Origin: a virus
Virus record (IMG/VR): IMGVR_UViG_3300049846_000815
Span: 1-33,462 of that record
Direction: 5' to 3' (one strand)
DNA length: 33,462 nucleotides
How positions within the stretch are numbered: the first letter of the stretch is position 1; the number at the start of each line of letters is the position of its first letter. Below the pieces are notes generated by a model. That model made no database searches. It saw only the letters and a program-made list of their open reading frames with translations, and had not been told where the DNA came from. Below, in pieces: positions 1 to 8,342 of the stretch. The position numbers and the translations under genes were made by a program.

Positions 1-23
1 AGAGTACACAGAGGGGGATCTAA
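1..23 (+). CDS. 3' end of the tail terminator gene, continuing from the right edge
   Basis: If the two ends of the window are joined, the open frame that starts at 33057 continues over the junction and stops at TAA 21-23. That stop overlaps the ATG of the tail tube gene by one base (TAATG), the same coupling seen at the tape measure/distal tail junction. The purine-rich AGAGGGGG at 10-17 inside this end would be the ribosome binding site of the next gene. That the ends are adjacent is inferred from this perfect frame closure. Confidence 0.7.
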
Positions 24-955
24 TGGCGTGTAATACATCTAAATACAATCTGGGGATTAGGAATATTCTCCTTGGGAGTGACCGTGTGCAAAAGTTTTGC
101 ATTACGACCAAAGCAGACGTTAGTCAGTCACTTGAGAATAAATACTTTATCGTTCACGAGCCAGTGACTCAAGATAAGCATTATTTTTGGTATGAGGTTG
201 GTGGATCAGGAGGAACAGATCCTGCTGTCCCAAATGCTACTGGACATAAGATTAGTATTGCTACCGATGCTACGGCAAGCGCAGTAGCCACAGCCACACA
301 AGCCGTGCTAGACGCTCTTACTTGGCTTGTAGCAACTGTAGACGGTTATCATATCGAATGCGAAATGACTGCTGATGGTTATGCTTACGAAGCTCGTAAT
401 GCTTTAGCTTCTGCAAGTTCACCTAAGTTTAATTTTGAAATTGTTCAATTCGGATCTGTTCAAGAAGACCTAGGAGCAACAAACGGAGATATTACTTTTA
501 CTGTTGAAGAACAGACTAAAGAAATTAAATCTCCACAGACTGGTGATATGGTTCTAGGTGAGATTCGTAGGGGAGCTACTGTTGGTGCATCTTTTGAATT
601 GAAAGATACTTCAGCAGCTTCAATCAGAAGAGCGCTTAACTTTTACGGTGGAACAATCGTAACCGATGATGCTTCAAGCACTGTTCTAAGTGGATACGGA
701 ACATCTAATCTATTTAAGTCTACTGAGGATGTCGCGGATCAATTGATTCTTCGTCCTACCGATAAGGCCGCAGATTCTGATGCAAGCGAAGACTTTACAA
801 TTCATAAATCTAAACTTAAGCTTGGTGAAATGACTATGAGTTCAGAGAATGAGTTTGTTCTTCCAATTGAGGTAGTTGGTTACCTTGACACGAGCAAGAG
901 CGCATTCGCTAACTTGTTTAGTTACGGTGATGCGTCTGCACTTCCTGACGCGTAA
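23..955 (+). CDS. Major tail tube protein
   Basis: A 310-residue protein, predicted to polymerise into the hollow tail tube around the tape measure. The call rests mainly on position: it lies between the tail terminator gene and the frameshifted chaperone pair followed by the tape measure, the standard siphovirus order. The sequence is beta-rich and low in cysteine, with Ala/Thr-rich stretches around residues 85-105 that may form an inserted surface domain. The start ATG has a strong AGAGGGGG site and overlaps the preceding stop. No specific tail-tube family motif was matched by eye. Confidence 0.75.
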   Translation: MACNTSKYNLGIRNILLGSDRVQKFCITTKADVSQSLENKYFIVHEPVTQDKHYFWYEVGGSGGTDPAVPNATGHKISIATDATASAVATATQAVLDALTWLVATVDGYHIECEMTADGYAYEARNALASASSPKFNFEIVQFGSVQEDLGATNGDITFTVEEQTKEIKSPQTGDMVLGEIRRGATVGASFELKDTSAASIRRALNFYGGTIVTDDASSTVLSGYGTSNLFKSTEDVADQLILRPTDKAADSDASEDFTIHKSKLKLGEMTMSSENEFVLPIEVVGYLDTSKSAFANLFSYGDASALPDA

Positions 956-965
956 GGGGTAGAGC

Positions 966-1226
966 TTGGAATTTGTAGTTAAGCCAAAGAAATTAAATCT
1001 TAAGATGGATGGGAAATCGTACGAGATGCGGTTTCCCACTATCGGAGAACGTCGAGTATTTTTTGCAAAATTAAATGAGTGTCCTCCTGAAAAATCTTTA
1101 GATATGTGGATTGAATTATTTGCTCAACTTGGTCTTCCTGTTGAAGTAAGCGATTCAATGGATGCTTCAGATTTTTTTAGTTTGATTGACTTCATTTCGG
1201 ATGTAAAAAAAAACCAGACAGCTTAG
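966..1226 (+). CDS. Tail assembly chaperone, short form (G-like)
   Basis: An 86-residue protein starting with TTG, preceded by AAGGGGTAGAG. In long-tailed phages two chaperones are made from one start: the short G form here and a longer GT form made by ribosomal slippage. They bind the tape measure and feed tail tube subunits to it, and are not in the mature virion. The protein ends just after an A9 run (codons AAA AAA AAC), where a -1 shift leads into an open downstream frame. Position between tail tube and tape measure is the classic one. Confidence 0.75.
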   Translation: MEFVVKPKKLNLKMDGKSYEMRFPTIGERRVFFAKLNECPPEKSLDMWIELFAQLGLPVEVSDSMDASDFFSLIDFISDVKKNQTA

Positions 1227-1504
1227 ATGTATTTAAGGCTCAATTAGCATGGTTTTATGGATGGACTGATTCATATATTGAATCTTTGGACGTTGAGACG
1301 GCTAATTTATATTGGCAATGCATAACGATCATTGACGCGCAAAGGACGCTTGTTCAATTAAAGATCGAAGATTTCCCGCACATGAAAGACACAGATAGAC
1401 AGAAGTTTCATAAACAAATTGAAAAACTATCTAAACCAGTGTCAAAATCAAAAGAGAAGAAGCTCACGAATAAAGAGCTGGCCGATATACTAAGGAGAAG
1501 GTAG
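966..1504 (+). CDS. Tail assembly chaperone, frameshifted long form (GT-like fusion)
   Basis: A -1 shift at the A_AAA_AAC heptamer (1208-1214) fuses the G frame to the frame that is open from 1214 to the TAG/TGA-free end at 1504. The product would be about 179 residues: 83 from the first frame and 96 from the second. The T part is rich in Lys/Arg at its C end (near LTNKELADILRRR) and begins in the -1 frame with PDSLDVFKAQ. The second frame has no convincing start of its own with a ribosome binding site, which supports access by frameshifting. It stops three bases before the tape measure start. Confidence 0.75.
1208..1214 (+). other. -1 ribosomal frameshift slippery heptamer A_AAA_AAC
   Basis: A nine-A run (1205-1213) followed by C gives the efficient heptamer A AAA AAC, phased exactly so that the zero-frame codons are AAA (1209-1211) and AAC (1212-1214). 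After slipping back one base, reading resumes at CCA 1214-1216 and stays open to 1504. Zero-frame reading stops 12 bases later at TAG 1224-1226. Confidence 0.8.
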
Positions 1505-1506
1505 AC

Positions 1507-3216
1507 GTGGCAGATAATAGAATAGAACTTGAAATCGTACTAGATGACGGGTCTATTAAAAAAGCTTTTGCCAATATCAAAAAAGAAGCTAAGGAAACTG
1601 GTGATAGCGCGAAAGAGTCATTTAAAGATTTGTTCAAAATTGACGGTTTAGCTGATTTAAATGCTGGCCTATATTTGGCTAAAAAAGCAATACAATCATT
1701 CATTGATTCTATGAATGCATTGAAGACAGCGGCAGCCCAGGGAGAACAATTAAAGGCCGTTGGTCAGAGATTTGAATTAATAGCAAAACAGGCAGGATTA
1801 ATTCCTGATGCCTTGGCTGGAAAAATAGATCTTGCTGTTGGCGATGTTGTTGTTCTTGATGAAGCACTTAAATCAGCGTCAAAGGCCATTATTAATTTGG
1901 GATCTAATGGTAGTAAAATTCCTGAAATATTTGAATTAGCAAGAAAAGTTGCAGTTCAATATGGTGGAGATACCATTGAAAGATTTGAGCAAATTTCATC
2001 TGCAATAGCTTCAGGTAATTTAAAAACATTAAAAGAAATAGGATTAAAAACAGACGCTACAAAAGTAATCAAAGAGTATGCCGAAGCTCACGGTGAATCG
2101 GCTGATAATATTGGTGAACTTAGAAGACAACAAATTTTATTAGAGGCAGTTTTATCAAGAGGAAATACGGCATTTAAAAATGTAACTGAATCAACTACAC
2201 CATTAACTACAGCATTAGAAAAAAATAAGACTGCATGGGGTGAGTTAAAAGATATAATAGATACTGCAATCAACAATACTCTTGGATCTTCACTTAAGGC
2301 AGCGACTGAAGGAACAACAAGATTTCTTGGTGAGCTTACTGTTAAAATAAAAAAAGCATTTACAACTGAAACGATAACAGCAAAAGACAACATAATTCAA
2401 TTAAGAGAACAGATTGACAATCTAACGAGATCAATTCAATTAAATGAAGTTCGCGGATTTCCTACAGAAAATCTAACAAAAGAATTAGAGGAAAAGCGCA
2501 AGTTGCTTGCGGCAAATGAAAAGCTAGAGCAACAAAGAATTAATACAATCTCAAGCAGAAAAACACTTAGTAATGAAACAGATAAAAACACAGAAGCAAT
2601 AATTAAACAGAATGAAGCAATTCAAAACGCGACAGTAACAAACGAAAAATTTAATAATGGTTTTTCAAATACAATAAAAGATATGACCAACGGATCTAAG
2701 TTGATTTCTGGAATAGCAACAACTGCCGTTAATGGATTAACAAATGCTTTTGCTGCTTTTGGTGGTGCTTTGGTTACTGGTAAAAACGCATTCGCTGAAT
2801 TTGGAAAAGGCATTCTAAAAACTATTGGTCAATTGGCTATAATGATAGGTCAATTCATGGTTTTGGTTGGTATTGCATTTGAATCTGTAAGTTTTTTAGG
2901 TTTTCAGGGCGCTGGCGCTATCGCGGCTGGTTTAGGATTGATTGTTCTTGGTGGTGCGCTTCAAGCAATTGGTGGGGCTTCTGGAACAGCCGGAACTGCA
3001 GATGCTGTTGGTGGTGGTGTTGGTGCGGGTTCATCTAGTATTGCAAACACAGATTTAACTGAACCACAACAATTACAGAGAGAAGTTGGAACAACAGTGA
3101 ATCTAACTGTTCAGGGTGATATTTTCGACAGCGATGCTACGGGTGGAAGAATTGTAAATTTATTAAACGATGCTTTCGATAAGAATGGTGTTGTTGTTAG
3201 AGGGGCTACCGCATAA
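1507..3216 (+). CDS. Tape measure protein
   Basis: A 569-residue protein with GTG start directly after the chaperone stop. Tape measures fix tail length and are ejected ahead of the DNA. Visible signs are charged, helical coiled-coil-like stretches at about residues 270-375 and a long Gly/Ala-rich hydrophobic region with probable membrane-spanning helices at about 400-495. The last 60 residues look like a separate beta segment. By the usual rule of about 1.5 angstrom per residue it would specify a fairly short tail, near 85 nm. Its stop overlaps the next start (TAATG), so translation is probably coupled. Confidence 0.85.
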   Translation: MADNRIELEIVLDDGSIKKAFANIKKEAKETGDSAKESFKDLFKIDGLADLNAGLYLAKKAIQSFIDSMNALKTAAAQGEQLKAVGQRFELIAKQAGLIPDALAGKIDLAVGDVVVLDEALKSASKAIINLGSNGSKIPEIFELARKVAVQYGGDTIERFEQISSAIASGNLKTLKEIGLKTDATKVIKEYAEAHGESADNIGELRRQQILLEAVLSRGNTAFKNVTESTTPLTTALEKNKTAWGELKDIIDTAINNTLGSSLKAATEGTTRFLGELTVKIKKAFTTETITAKDNIIQLREQIDNLTRSIQLNEVRGFPTENLTKELEEKRKLLAANEKLEQQRINTISSRKTLSNETDKNTEAIIKQNEAIQNATVTNEKFNNGFSNTIKDMTNGSKLISGIATTAVNGLTNAFAAFGGALVTGKNAFAEFGKGILKTIGQLAIMIGQFMVLVGIAFESVSFLGFQGAGAIAAGLGLIVLGGALQAIGGASGTAGTADAVGGGVGAGSSSIANTDLTEPQQLQREVGTTVNLTVQGDIFDSDATGGRIVNLLNDAFDKNGVVVRGATA

Positions 3217-3995
3217 TGGCTCTAATGACTAAAGCTAAGTTTTATTACGGTCCAGAGATTGAAGAAAATAATGCTTCGATTGATGTGAATGATGGCGGAT
3301 TAGATTTTACTATTTCGATTCCAGTAAGATTATATTCTCCGAGTGAGCTTGCATCTTATGTTCAGGATGCTTTAAATGATTCAGGTGCAATTGAGTATTC
3401 TGTTTCGTTCGATAGAACAACTCGATTGTTTACTATTTCTGGAGATGCTCCTTTTGATTTATTGATTGGAAGCGGTCCCAATACTTTAAGCACTCTTTGG
3501 GATTACATGGGATTTACTGGCGTATCTGATTTGACCGGAGCTAGCACTTATACTGGAGATTCAGTTGTTGGTAGTGAGTTTGTTCCTCAATTTTATTTAT
3601 TGGATTACGTTGATCTCGAGGATTGGCAAGAAGTTGTGGAAGCATCAGTGAACAAAACTGGATCTGGCAAGGTTGAGGTTATTAAATACGGCATAGAGAA
3701 GTTCACATCATTTGCTATTGAGTTCATTACAGACCAGAAAATGAAAACTACAGAGACATTAGAAAGTGATCCAAATGCTGTTTCTTCCGCTCGTGCATTC
3801 ATGGTAGCCGCCACATCAAAGGGTATTGTCGAATTTATGAAAGACAGATCCGATGTTGACTCATATAGCCTTTTAATTTTGGAAAGAACGGAGCAAAATT
3901 CTAATGGTATAGGGTTTAAGCTTCAAGAGATGAAAGATTACGGAACTGGATTTTATAGAACTGGGCAATTAGTTTTTAGGGAGACTTCACTTTGA
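3216..3995 (+). CDS. Distal tail / baseplate protein
   Basis: A 259-residue protein encoded immediately after the tape measure, the usual place of the distal tail protein that connects tube and tip. Residues about 45-115 carry the pattern ISGDAPFDLLIGSGPN followed by GFTGVSDLTG, a segment seen repeatedly in phage virion proteins. The C-terminal part is mixed alpha/beta. The start overlaps the tape measure stop, and the gene's own stop overlaps the TTG start of the fibre gene. Family assignment is by context plus this motif, not by a full match. Confidence 0.6.
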   Translation: MALMTKAKFYYGPEIEENNASIDVNDGGLDFTISIPVRLYSPSELASYVQDALNDSGAIEYSVSFDRTTRLFTISGDAPFDLLIGSGPNTLSTLWDYMGFTGVSDLTGASTYTGDSVVGSEFVPQFYLLDYVDLEDWQEVVEASVNKTGSGKVEVIKYGIEKFTSFAIEFITDQKMKTTETLESDPNAVSSARAFMVAATSKGIVEFMKDRSDVDSYSLLILERTEQNSNGIGFKLQEMKDYGTGFYRTGQLVFRETSL

Positions 3996-6898
3996 GTGTA
4001 CTTAACGGACAAAAAGCGAACCAAAACACATTCAACAATGCCTTTGTTAGCAAGACAGCAACGACTGGAAACAATGTCACTGGGATTATTGGTTTAAATA
4101 ATGGCGGATCTGGTCCAGCAATAACAAACGTTCAACAAGAGATTAACGACAAGATTGATTCAAGTGAAAAGGGTGCTCCGAACGGAGTTGCTGAGCTTGA
4201 TGGAACTGGCAAGGTTCCTTCTGCTCAATTGCCTTCTTATGTAGACGATGTTTTAGAGTACGCCGATCTCGCATCATTTCCCGTGAGTGGTGAGACCGGA
4301 AAAATTTATATCGCTATCGACACAAGTAAAGCCTATCGATGGACTGGCTCAATTTATTATGAAGTTTCACCGTCTGAGGTCACTAGCGTCTTTGGAAGAA
4401 CTGGCGCGGTTACCGCTCAATCTGGTGATTACACAACAACTCAAGTTACCGAGGGAACGAATCTTTATTTTACCGATACGAGAGCTCGTACTGCCGCTGT
4501 TGAAGATACTATCGTTGATGGCGTTACGAATAGGGCACCATCTCAAAACGCTGTCTTCGATGCTCTTGCGACAAAACAGGATACTGGAAACTACATCACG
4601 GCTTTGACTGGGGACGTGGCGGCTAGTGGGCCAGGAAGCGCCACTGCTACTATTCAAGCCGATTCGGTGAGCAATTCTAAACTCGCTAACATGGCGACTC
4701 AGACGATTAAGGGCCGGACTACTGCTGGAACGGGAGATCCTGAAGATTTAACGGCTACACAGGCTACGGCTATTTTAGACAATTTCGTGGGGGATTCTGG
4801 AAGTGGGGGCACAAAGGGATTGGTTGTTGCTCCCGCTGCCGGAGATGCAACAAAGTTTTTAAGAGGCGATGCCACATGGCAGACAGTAACAAGCGGAGGC
4901 GGCGGAGGTTCTAAAAATTATTTATCTACTGTTAATGGTGTAAATGGAAATGGTGATTTTGAATTAGGCACTACGAGCAAATGGTCTTTGTTCAACACTA
5001 CTTTGACAAGTTTGATTCCTACGGGTGCTATATCATCAGGGGCCGCTTCTGTAACGACATTTAACACGGTTTCTAGTGGACAACTTGCCGGGACATATTC
5101 GCTTCAAACCGCATCAAGTGGCGCATGGTCTGCCGGACAAGGTTTCATCACAGACGCATTCACAATTGATTCAGAAGACAAAGCCAAAGTAATTACATTT
5201 AAGGCTTATTATTCTGCTATTTCTGGATCATCAAATATCAATTTTTCTGGCACGAGTTCAAATACATTCGCAATTTATGTTTATGACGTTACAAATTCGG
5301 CATGGATTCAACCTGCAGGTGTTTACGGAATAAATCAATCCAGCGGCGCGGGTTACGTTACTGGTACTTTTCAAACAACTTCAAACTCTACTCAATATCG
5401 TCTCGCAGTATTGGCAGTAAATGCATCAGCTGGTGCTGTGACAATGTACTGGGATGATTTTAGTTTCGGTCCTGAAACATCACCAATTGGTGTCCCTGCT
5501 AAGGATCTAGCCTTATTATCAGTTACCGCAACATCATTAATTGCAGCTACGACTACGAACCCAACTTTTGGGACTACTTCAGTTAATCGAGTTTTAGCTG
5601 GTAGAATCGCTGACCGTGGACTTGTTAAGTATGAGATTATTTATACATCAGCGGGTACGGCTGGGTCAGGTGACTATTTATTTTCCCTTCCATCGGGGTA
5701 TTCTTTCGATCCTAACTTTGTAACATATTACACAACCGTAGAGGGTTCCGGTGACTTCTCATTTAGGGGTAGTATTGTTGGTAAAGCTGGTGGGGATTTC
5801 CAAGGTAACGCCGATTTTAACGGTTTTTGTGTTGCTTATGATGCGACTAGATTTAGAATTTTTCAGCAACAAATAGCGACTGCCACTGCATCCAATGGCG
5901 TTGTAAGTTCAGCTACATTCGCGCCCGTTGGTACTTCAGGATCTTACTGGTGCGAAATTGATGCAAAAATGGCTGGATGGTCAGCTAATGTTCAAATGTC
6001 GAATGATACAGACACTAGGGTTGTTGCTTGTTACGCAGCCAGAACAACAACACAGTCAATCCCAAACAACACAGAAACAACAATAATTTTTAATAGCGTA
6101 TCATTTGATACACACGGTTCATATAATAATAGCACTGGAACTTACACTGCTTTTGTTTCTGGATATTATCAAATTGAGGCGCTTGTAGAATTTGACGGAA
6201 ATGCTACTGGACAAAGGTACATACACGTTTATAAAAATGGTACGACCAAGTTTAATCTTGCGTATGCTGGAAATCTTGCGACGGTAGCAACCATTCCTAC
6301 AGGATCAACTACAATACAATTAAACGCGGGTGATACTTTTGTAATACAAGGTTTTCAAAATAGTGGTGGGGCTTTAAATATTGGGTCTAATGGAAATCAA
6401 TACAATCATTTCAGTGTGTTTAAACTTTCAGGGCCATCGGTAATAGCTGCTAGTGAAACAGTTACGGCATCTTATGTGAGAACAACAACTCAAACGATCA
6501 CGAACGCTGCCGCTGATAATACAATGATTTATGATTCTAAGTTAGATGATTCCCACGGTGGGATGAATACATCTAATGGTAGATATTCGATACCAGTTTC
6601 GGGTAAGTATTTAATTGACGCAAGTGTATTTTATACTTCTTTCACTCCTGCATCCGGTAACGTATTCGGGATGAGATTTATAAGGAGAAATTCTTCTGGT
6701 ACTTCTTTACAAGATTTTTATAAGGATGTTTTCACTTGCGCTTCCACTCAAACCTTAGAAGTTAGCAATAGAGCATTCCACCATTTCAGATGCAACGCTG
6801 GTGACACACTTGAAGTCGTTGTTTATCAAACGAGTTCAGCATCAAGAACCACAATCGCTAATATAAATTTTGTTAATATTGCAAAGGTAGGAAATTAA
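3992..6898 (+). CDS. Tail fibre with CBM-like and two C1q-like domains
   Basis: A 968-residue receptor-binding candidate, TTG start overlapping the previous stop. Residues 1-300 form a fibrous shaft with the widespread fibre motif SVFGRTGAVTAQSGDY followed by NLYFTDTRAR. A Gly-rich hinge (about 302-307) leads to a jelly-roll, carbohydrate-binding-module-like domain at about 308-495 (contains NGDFELGTTSKW and ends near MYWDDFSFGP). A further beta domain covers about 500-660. Two C1q/TNF-like tip domains follow, at about 675-816 and 822-968, each with a GxY...VSGxYxI pattern and a later GDT segment. The modules suggest trimeric attachment to cell-surface glycans. Confidence 0.8.
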   Translation: MSVLNGQKANQNTFNNAFVSKTATTGNNVTGIIGLNNGGSGPAITNVQQEINDKIDSSEKGAPNGVAELDGTGKVPSAQLPSYVDDVLEYADLASFPVSGETGKIYIAIDTSKAYRWTGSIYYEVSPSEVTSVFGRTGAVTAQSGDYTTTQVTEGTNLYFTDTRARTAAVEDTIVDGVTNRAPSQNAVFDALATKQDTGNYITALTGDVAASGPGSATATIQADSVSNSKLANMATQTIKGRTTAGTGDPEDLTATQATAILDNFVGDSGSGGTKGLVVAPAAGDATKFLRGDATWQTVTSGGGGGSKNYLSTVNGVNGNGDFELGTTSKWSLFNTTLTSLIPTGAISSGAASVTTFNTVSSGQLAGTYSLQTASSGAWSAGQGFITDAFTIDSEDKAKVITFKAYYSAISGSSNINFSGTSSNTFAIYVYDVTNSAWIQPAGVYGINQSSGAGYVTGTFQTTSNSTQYRLAVLAVNASAGAVTMYWDDFSFGPETSPIGVPAKDLALLSVTATSLIAATTTNPTFGTTSVNRVLAGRIADRGLVKYEIIYTSAGTAGSGDYLFSLPSGYSFDPNFVTYYTTVEGSGDFSFRGSIVGKAGGDFQGNADFNGFCVAYDATRFRIFQQQIATATASNGVVSSATFAPVGTSGSYWCEIDAKMAGWSANVQMSNDTDTRVVACYAARTTTQSIPNNTETTIIFNSVSFDTHGSYNNSTGTYTAFVSGYYQIEALVEFDGNATGQRYIHVYKNGTTKFNLAYAGNLATVATIPTGSTTIQLNAGDTFVIQGFQNSGGALNIGSNGNQYNHFSVFKLSGPSVIAASETVTASYVRTTTQTITNAAADNTMIYDSKLDDSHGGMNTSNGRYSIPVSGKYLIDASVFYTSFTPASGNVFGMRFIRRNSSGTSLQDFYKDVFTCASTQTLEVSNRAFHHFRCNAGDTLEVVVYQTSSASRTTIANINFVNIAKVGN

Positions 6899-6901
6899 TC
6901 T

Positions 6902-7192
6902 ATGGCAACATATTCGAGCAACACGACAATAAAAATTCAAACAGCTATTTCAAATTCAACTACATCTGGAACACTTTATACATGTCCAGCAAATTCTTAT
7001 GCGATTGTTCAAGTATCTTACAATGGAAATTCTGCTGATGTTCTTAGTATTGGTGGACAAGATTTAGTAAAGAGTGGAAACAGCGGGCAGTTTACTGGAA
7101 TTTATGTAGGACCGGGACAGGCTGTTATATATATGCCAAACATATCAGGAACTGGAAAAATTTCTGGAGTAGAATTTAAAAACACGCCATGA
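6902..7192 (+). CDS. Small virion-like beta protein downstream of the fibre
   Basis: A 96-residue protein rich in Ser, Thr, Gly and Asn, with no membrane segment, starting three bases after the fibre stop with AGGAAA upstream. The composition and the ending ISGVEFKNTP resemble small beta-sandwich accessory proteins that sit on fibres or capsids. It could be a fibre cap or a chaperone. I do not recognise a named family. Its stop overlaps the next gene by four bases. Confidence 0.6.
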   Translation: MATYSSNTTIKIQTAISNSTTSGTLYTCPANSYAIVQVSYNGNSADVLSIGGQDLVKSGNSGQFTGIYVGPGQAVIYMPNISGTGKISGVEFKNTP

Positions 7193-7563
7193 TTGATTGG
7201 TTCAATGAATCTCAAACGATTTTAGGATTAGTCGGAGTGATCATTGGATGCTCTTCATGGTTAGTTAAAAAAGCTTTTGATTCGCATAATGAGTTGATGC
7301 TAACAAAACTTGAAAATCTTGAGGGGTTTATGAGTAATGCTAGTTTCGATATTAACGATTCAAAAAACAGACTTCATTCGATTGAAAAAGATCTCGCGGT
7401 TTCAAAAACTGAAACTAGCGGTATGTTCATTCGTATTGAAGAAATACTAAAAATGATCCGCTTAGAATCTGCCAAAAGTATGGATAGAATAGAATCACTA
7501 GAAGCCCATGCCTTTGTCAGAGCAAAAGCGGTAAATAAGAAAAGGAAAAAAGATCATGTTTGA
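7189..7563 (+). CDS. One-pass membrane protein with coiled coil; candidate holin
   Basis: A 124-residue protein with one hydrophobic helix at about residues 11-28 (TILGLVGVIIGCSSWLV), then a long charged helical/coiled-coil region to a basic C end (KKRKKDHV). This architecture is like XhlA-type holin-associated proteins. The gene opens a cassette that leads to spanins and endolysin, so a role in membrane permeabilisation fits. Start ATGA overlaps the previous gene; the stop overlaps the next gene by eight bases. A structural membrane anchor is an alternative. Confidence 0.5.
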   Translation: MIDWFNESQTILGLVGVIIGCSSWLVKKAFDSHNELMLTKLENLEGFMSNASFDINDSKNRLHSIEKDLAVSKTETSGMFIRIEEILKMIRLESAKSMDRIESLEAHAFVRAKAVNKKRKKDHV

Positions 7564-7777
7564 TTTAGAACATAAGATGAAATACGAAGCTGGTAATATT
7601 TCTTTCGTTGTTGACGTTAAGAATGAAGCTGGCGAAATCGTTGGTTACAACCACACTTCAATCAGTGCTGTAATGGCGATCAAAGCTATTATTGAAGCTT
7701 CACCAACTAAGGTAGATGATATTCTTTTGCCTTACCTAGAAACTCTTTCTAAACTTATTCCATCCAAGGAAGTTTAG
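7556..7777 (+). CDS. Hypothetical protein of the lysis cassette
   Basis: A 73-residue acidic protein starting with MFDLEHKMKYEAG, with no membrane helix and no motif I recognise. The N-terminal half looks like a short beta hairpin sheet and the C-terminal half like helices. It overlaps the candidate holin gene by eight bases, so it is probably translationally coupled to it. Function unknown. Confidence 0.65.
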   Translation: MFDLEHKMKYEAGNISFVVDVKNEAGEIVGYNHTSISAVMAIKAIIEASPTKVDDILLPYLETLSKLIPSKEV

Positions 7778-7781
7778 ACCG

Positions 7782-7826
7782 ATGAGCGCGATTAAATTAT
7801 TCCAGCTAGGAGATTTCCTTCCATGA
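7782..7826 (+). CDS. 14-codon upstream ORF (possible coupling leader)
   Basis: ATG at 7782 begins a 14-residue ORF (MSAIKLFQLGDFLP), with AAGGA 11 bases upstream, that stops at TGA 7824-7826, overlapping the ATG at 7823 as ATGA. Its last codons run through the left arm of the hairpin that hides the next gene's ribosome binding site. Ribosomes translating it would melt that hairpin. No homology can be claimed for such a short peptide; the arrangement is the evidence. Confidence 0.45.
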   Translation: MSAIKLFQLGDFLP

Positions 7827-7841
7827 ACTTTCTTAGCTGGA
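7801..7841 (+). promoter_or_regulatory. RBS-sequestering hairpin in front of the spanin genes
   Basis: TCCAGCTAGGAGA (7801-7813) pairs with TTTCTTAGCTGGA (7829-7841) over 13 consecutive pairs, two of them G-U. The left arm contains the Shine-Dalgarno AGGAGA; the 15-base loop contains the ATG at 7823. In the folded state the site is buried, giving a translational off state, as in the lambda S start region. The control role is inferred. Confidence 0.65.
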
Positions 7842-8059
7842 TCGCGTCTATTTTCATTGAAAAATTCATCAAGTATTTTTGGATTAAAGTCAGCGAACTT
7901 ACTAAGCATGTGATTGATGAGATTAAATTATCTAAGCTTAAAAAAATTGATGAACAAAATGCAGAAAAATATAATAAGGTGATCACAAGTGACAAAGCCA
8001 CTGAAGAAGAAATCATTAAAGCCACTACTGACCTGCTTAATGGCAGTGACAATAAGTAG
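7823..8059 (+). CDS. Probable inner-membrane spanin (Rz-like)
   Basis: A 78-residue protein with a hydrophobic/amphipathic N-terminal segment (about residues 3-23, FLSWIASIFIEKF and following) and a highly charged helical remainder. The start of a lipoprotein gene lies inside its 3' end in a different frame, the arrangement seen in Rz/Rz1 pairs. It would link the inner membrane to the o-spanin and help fuse the envelope membranes at the end of lysis. The membrane segment contains charged residues, so a peripheral membrane protein or a pinholin-like protein is possible. Its start lies in the loop of a strong hairpin. Confidence 0.5.
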   Translation: MNFLSWIASIFIEKFIKYFWIKVSELTKHVIDEIKLSKLKKIDEQNAEKYNKVITSDKATEEEIIKATTDLLNGSDNK

Positions 8060-8342
8060 TTGTGGAAGCACTCCAGTACCTCCAAAACCAATTTTATACG
8101 TTCCGATTATTGACAGGACAGTTTGCTCTGGGTCTGATTGCGTTATCAAAAATGAATGTCATGAGTATCATGTTGTTGGAAATTCTATTCCGGCGGTTTA
8201 CGAGTTCTACGCTTTTCATCCGTTAAAAAAGTGTGATGGAATTTTTGGAGTTGATGCTAATGATTTAGTTCAGATTAAAGATTATACTAGAAGGCTTAGA
8301 AAATATATTGAGGGATTGCAAGCCAATCAATGCTTTGAATGA
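7989..8342 (+). CDS. Outer-membrane lipoprotein spanin (Rz1-like)
   Basis: A 117-residue protein with GTG start, beginning inside the preceding gene in another frame. It has a lipoprotein signal peptide: basic n-region (KPLKKKSLK), hydrophobic stretch LLTCLMAVTIS and lipobox ending at Cys25 (ISSC-GS). The mature part has a Pro-rich start (TPVPPKP) like many o-spanins, then several cysteines (VCSGSDC, NEC, KKCDG) and the segment CDGIFGVDANDLVQIKDY. It predicts a Gram-negative host. It is longer than classical Rz1. Its stop overlaps the endolysin start (ATGA). Confidence 0.7.
   Translation: MTKPLKKKSLKPLLTCLMAVTISSCGSTPVPPKPILYVPIIDRTVCSGSDCVIKNECHEYHVVGNSIPAVYEFYAFHPLKKCDGIFGVDANDLVQIKDYTRRLRKYIEGLQANQCFE

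Noticed and set aside
4287-4607. 106-codon frame inside the tail fibre gene
   Set aside because: Alternative frame of a conserved fibre segment; no start signals.
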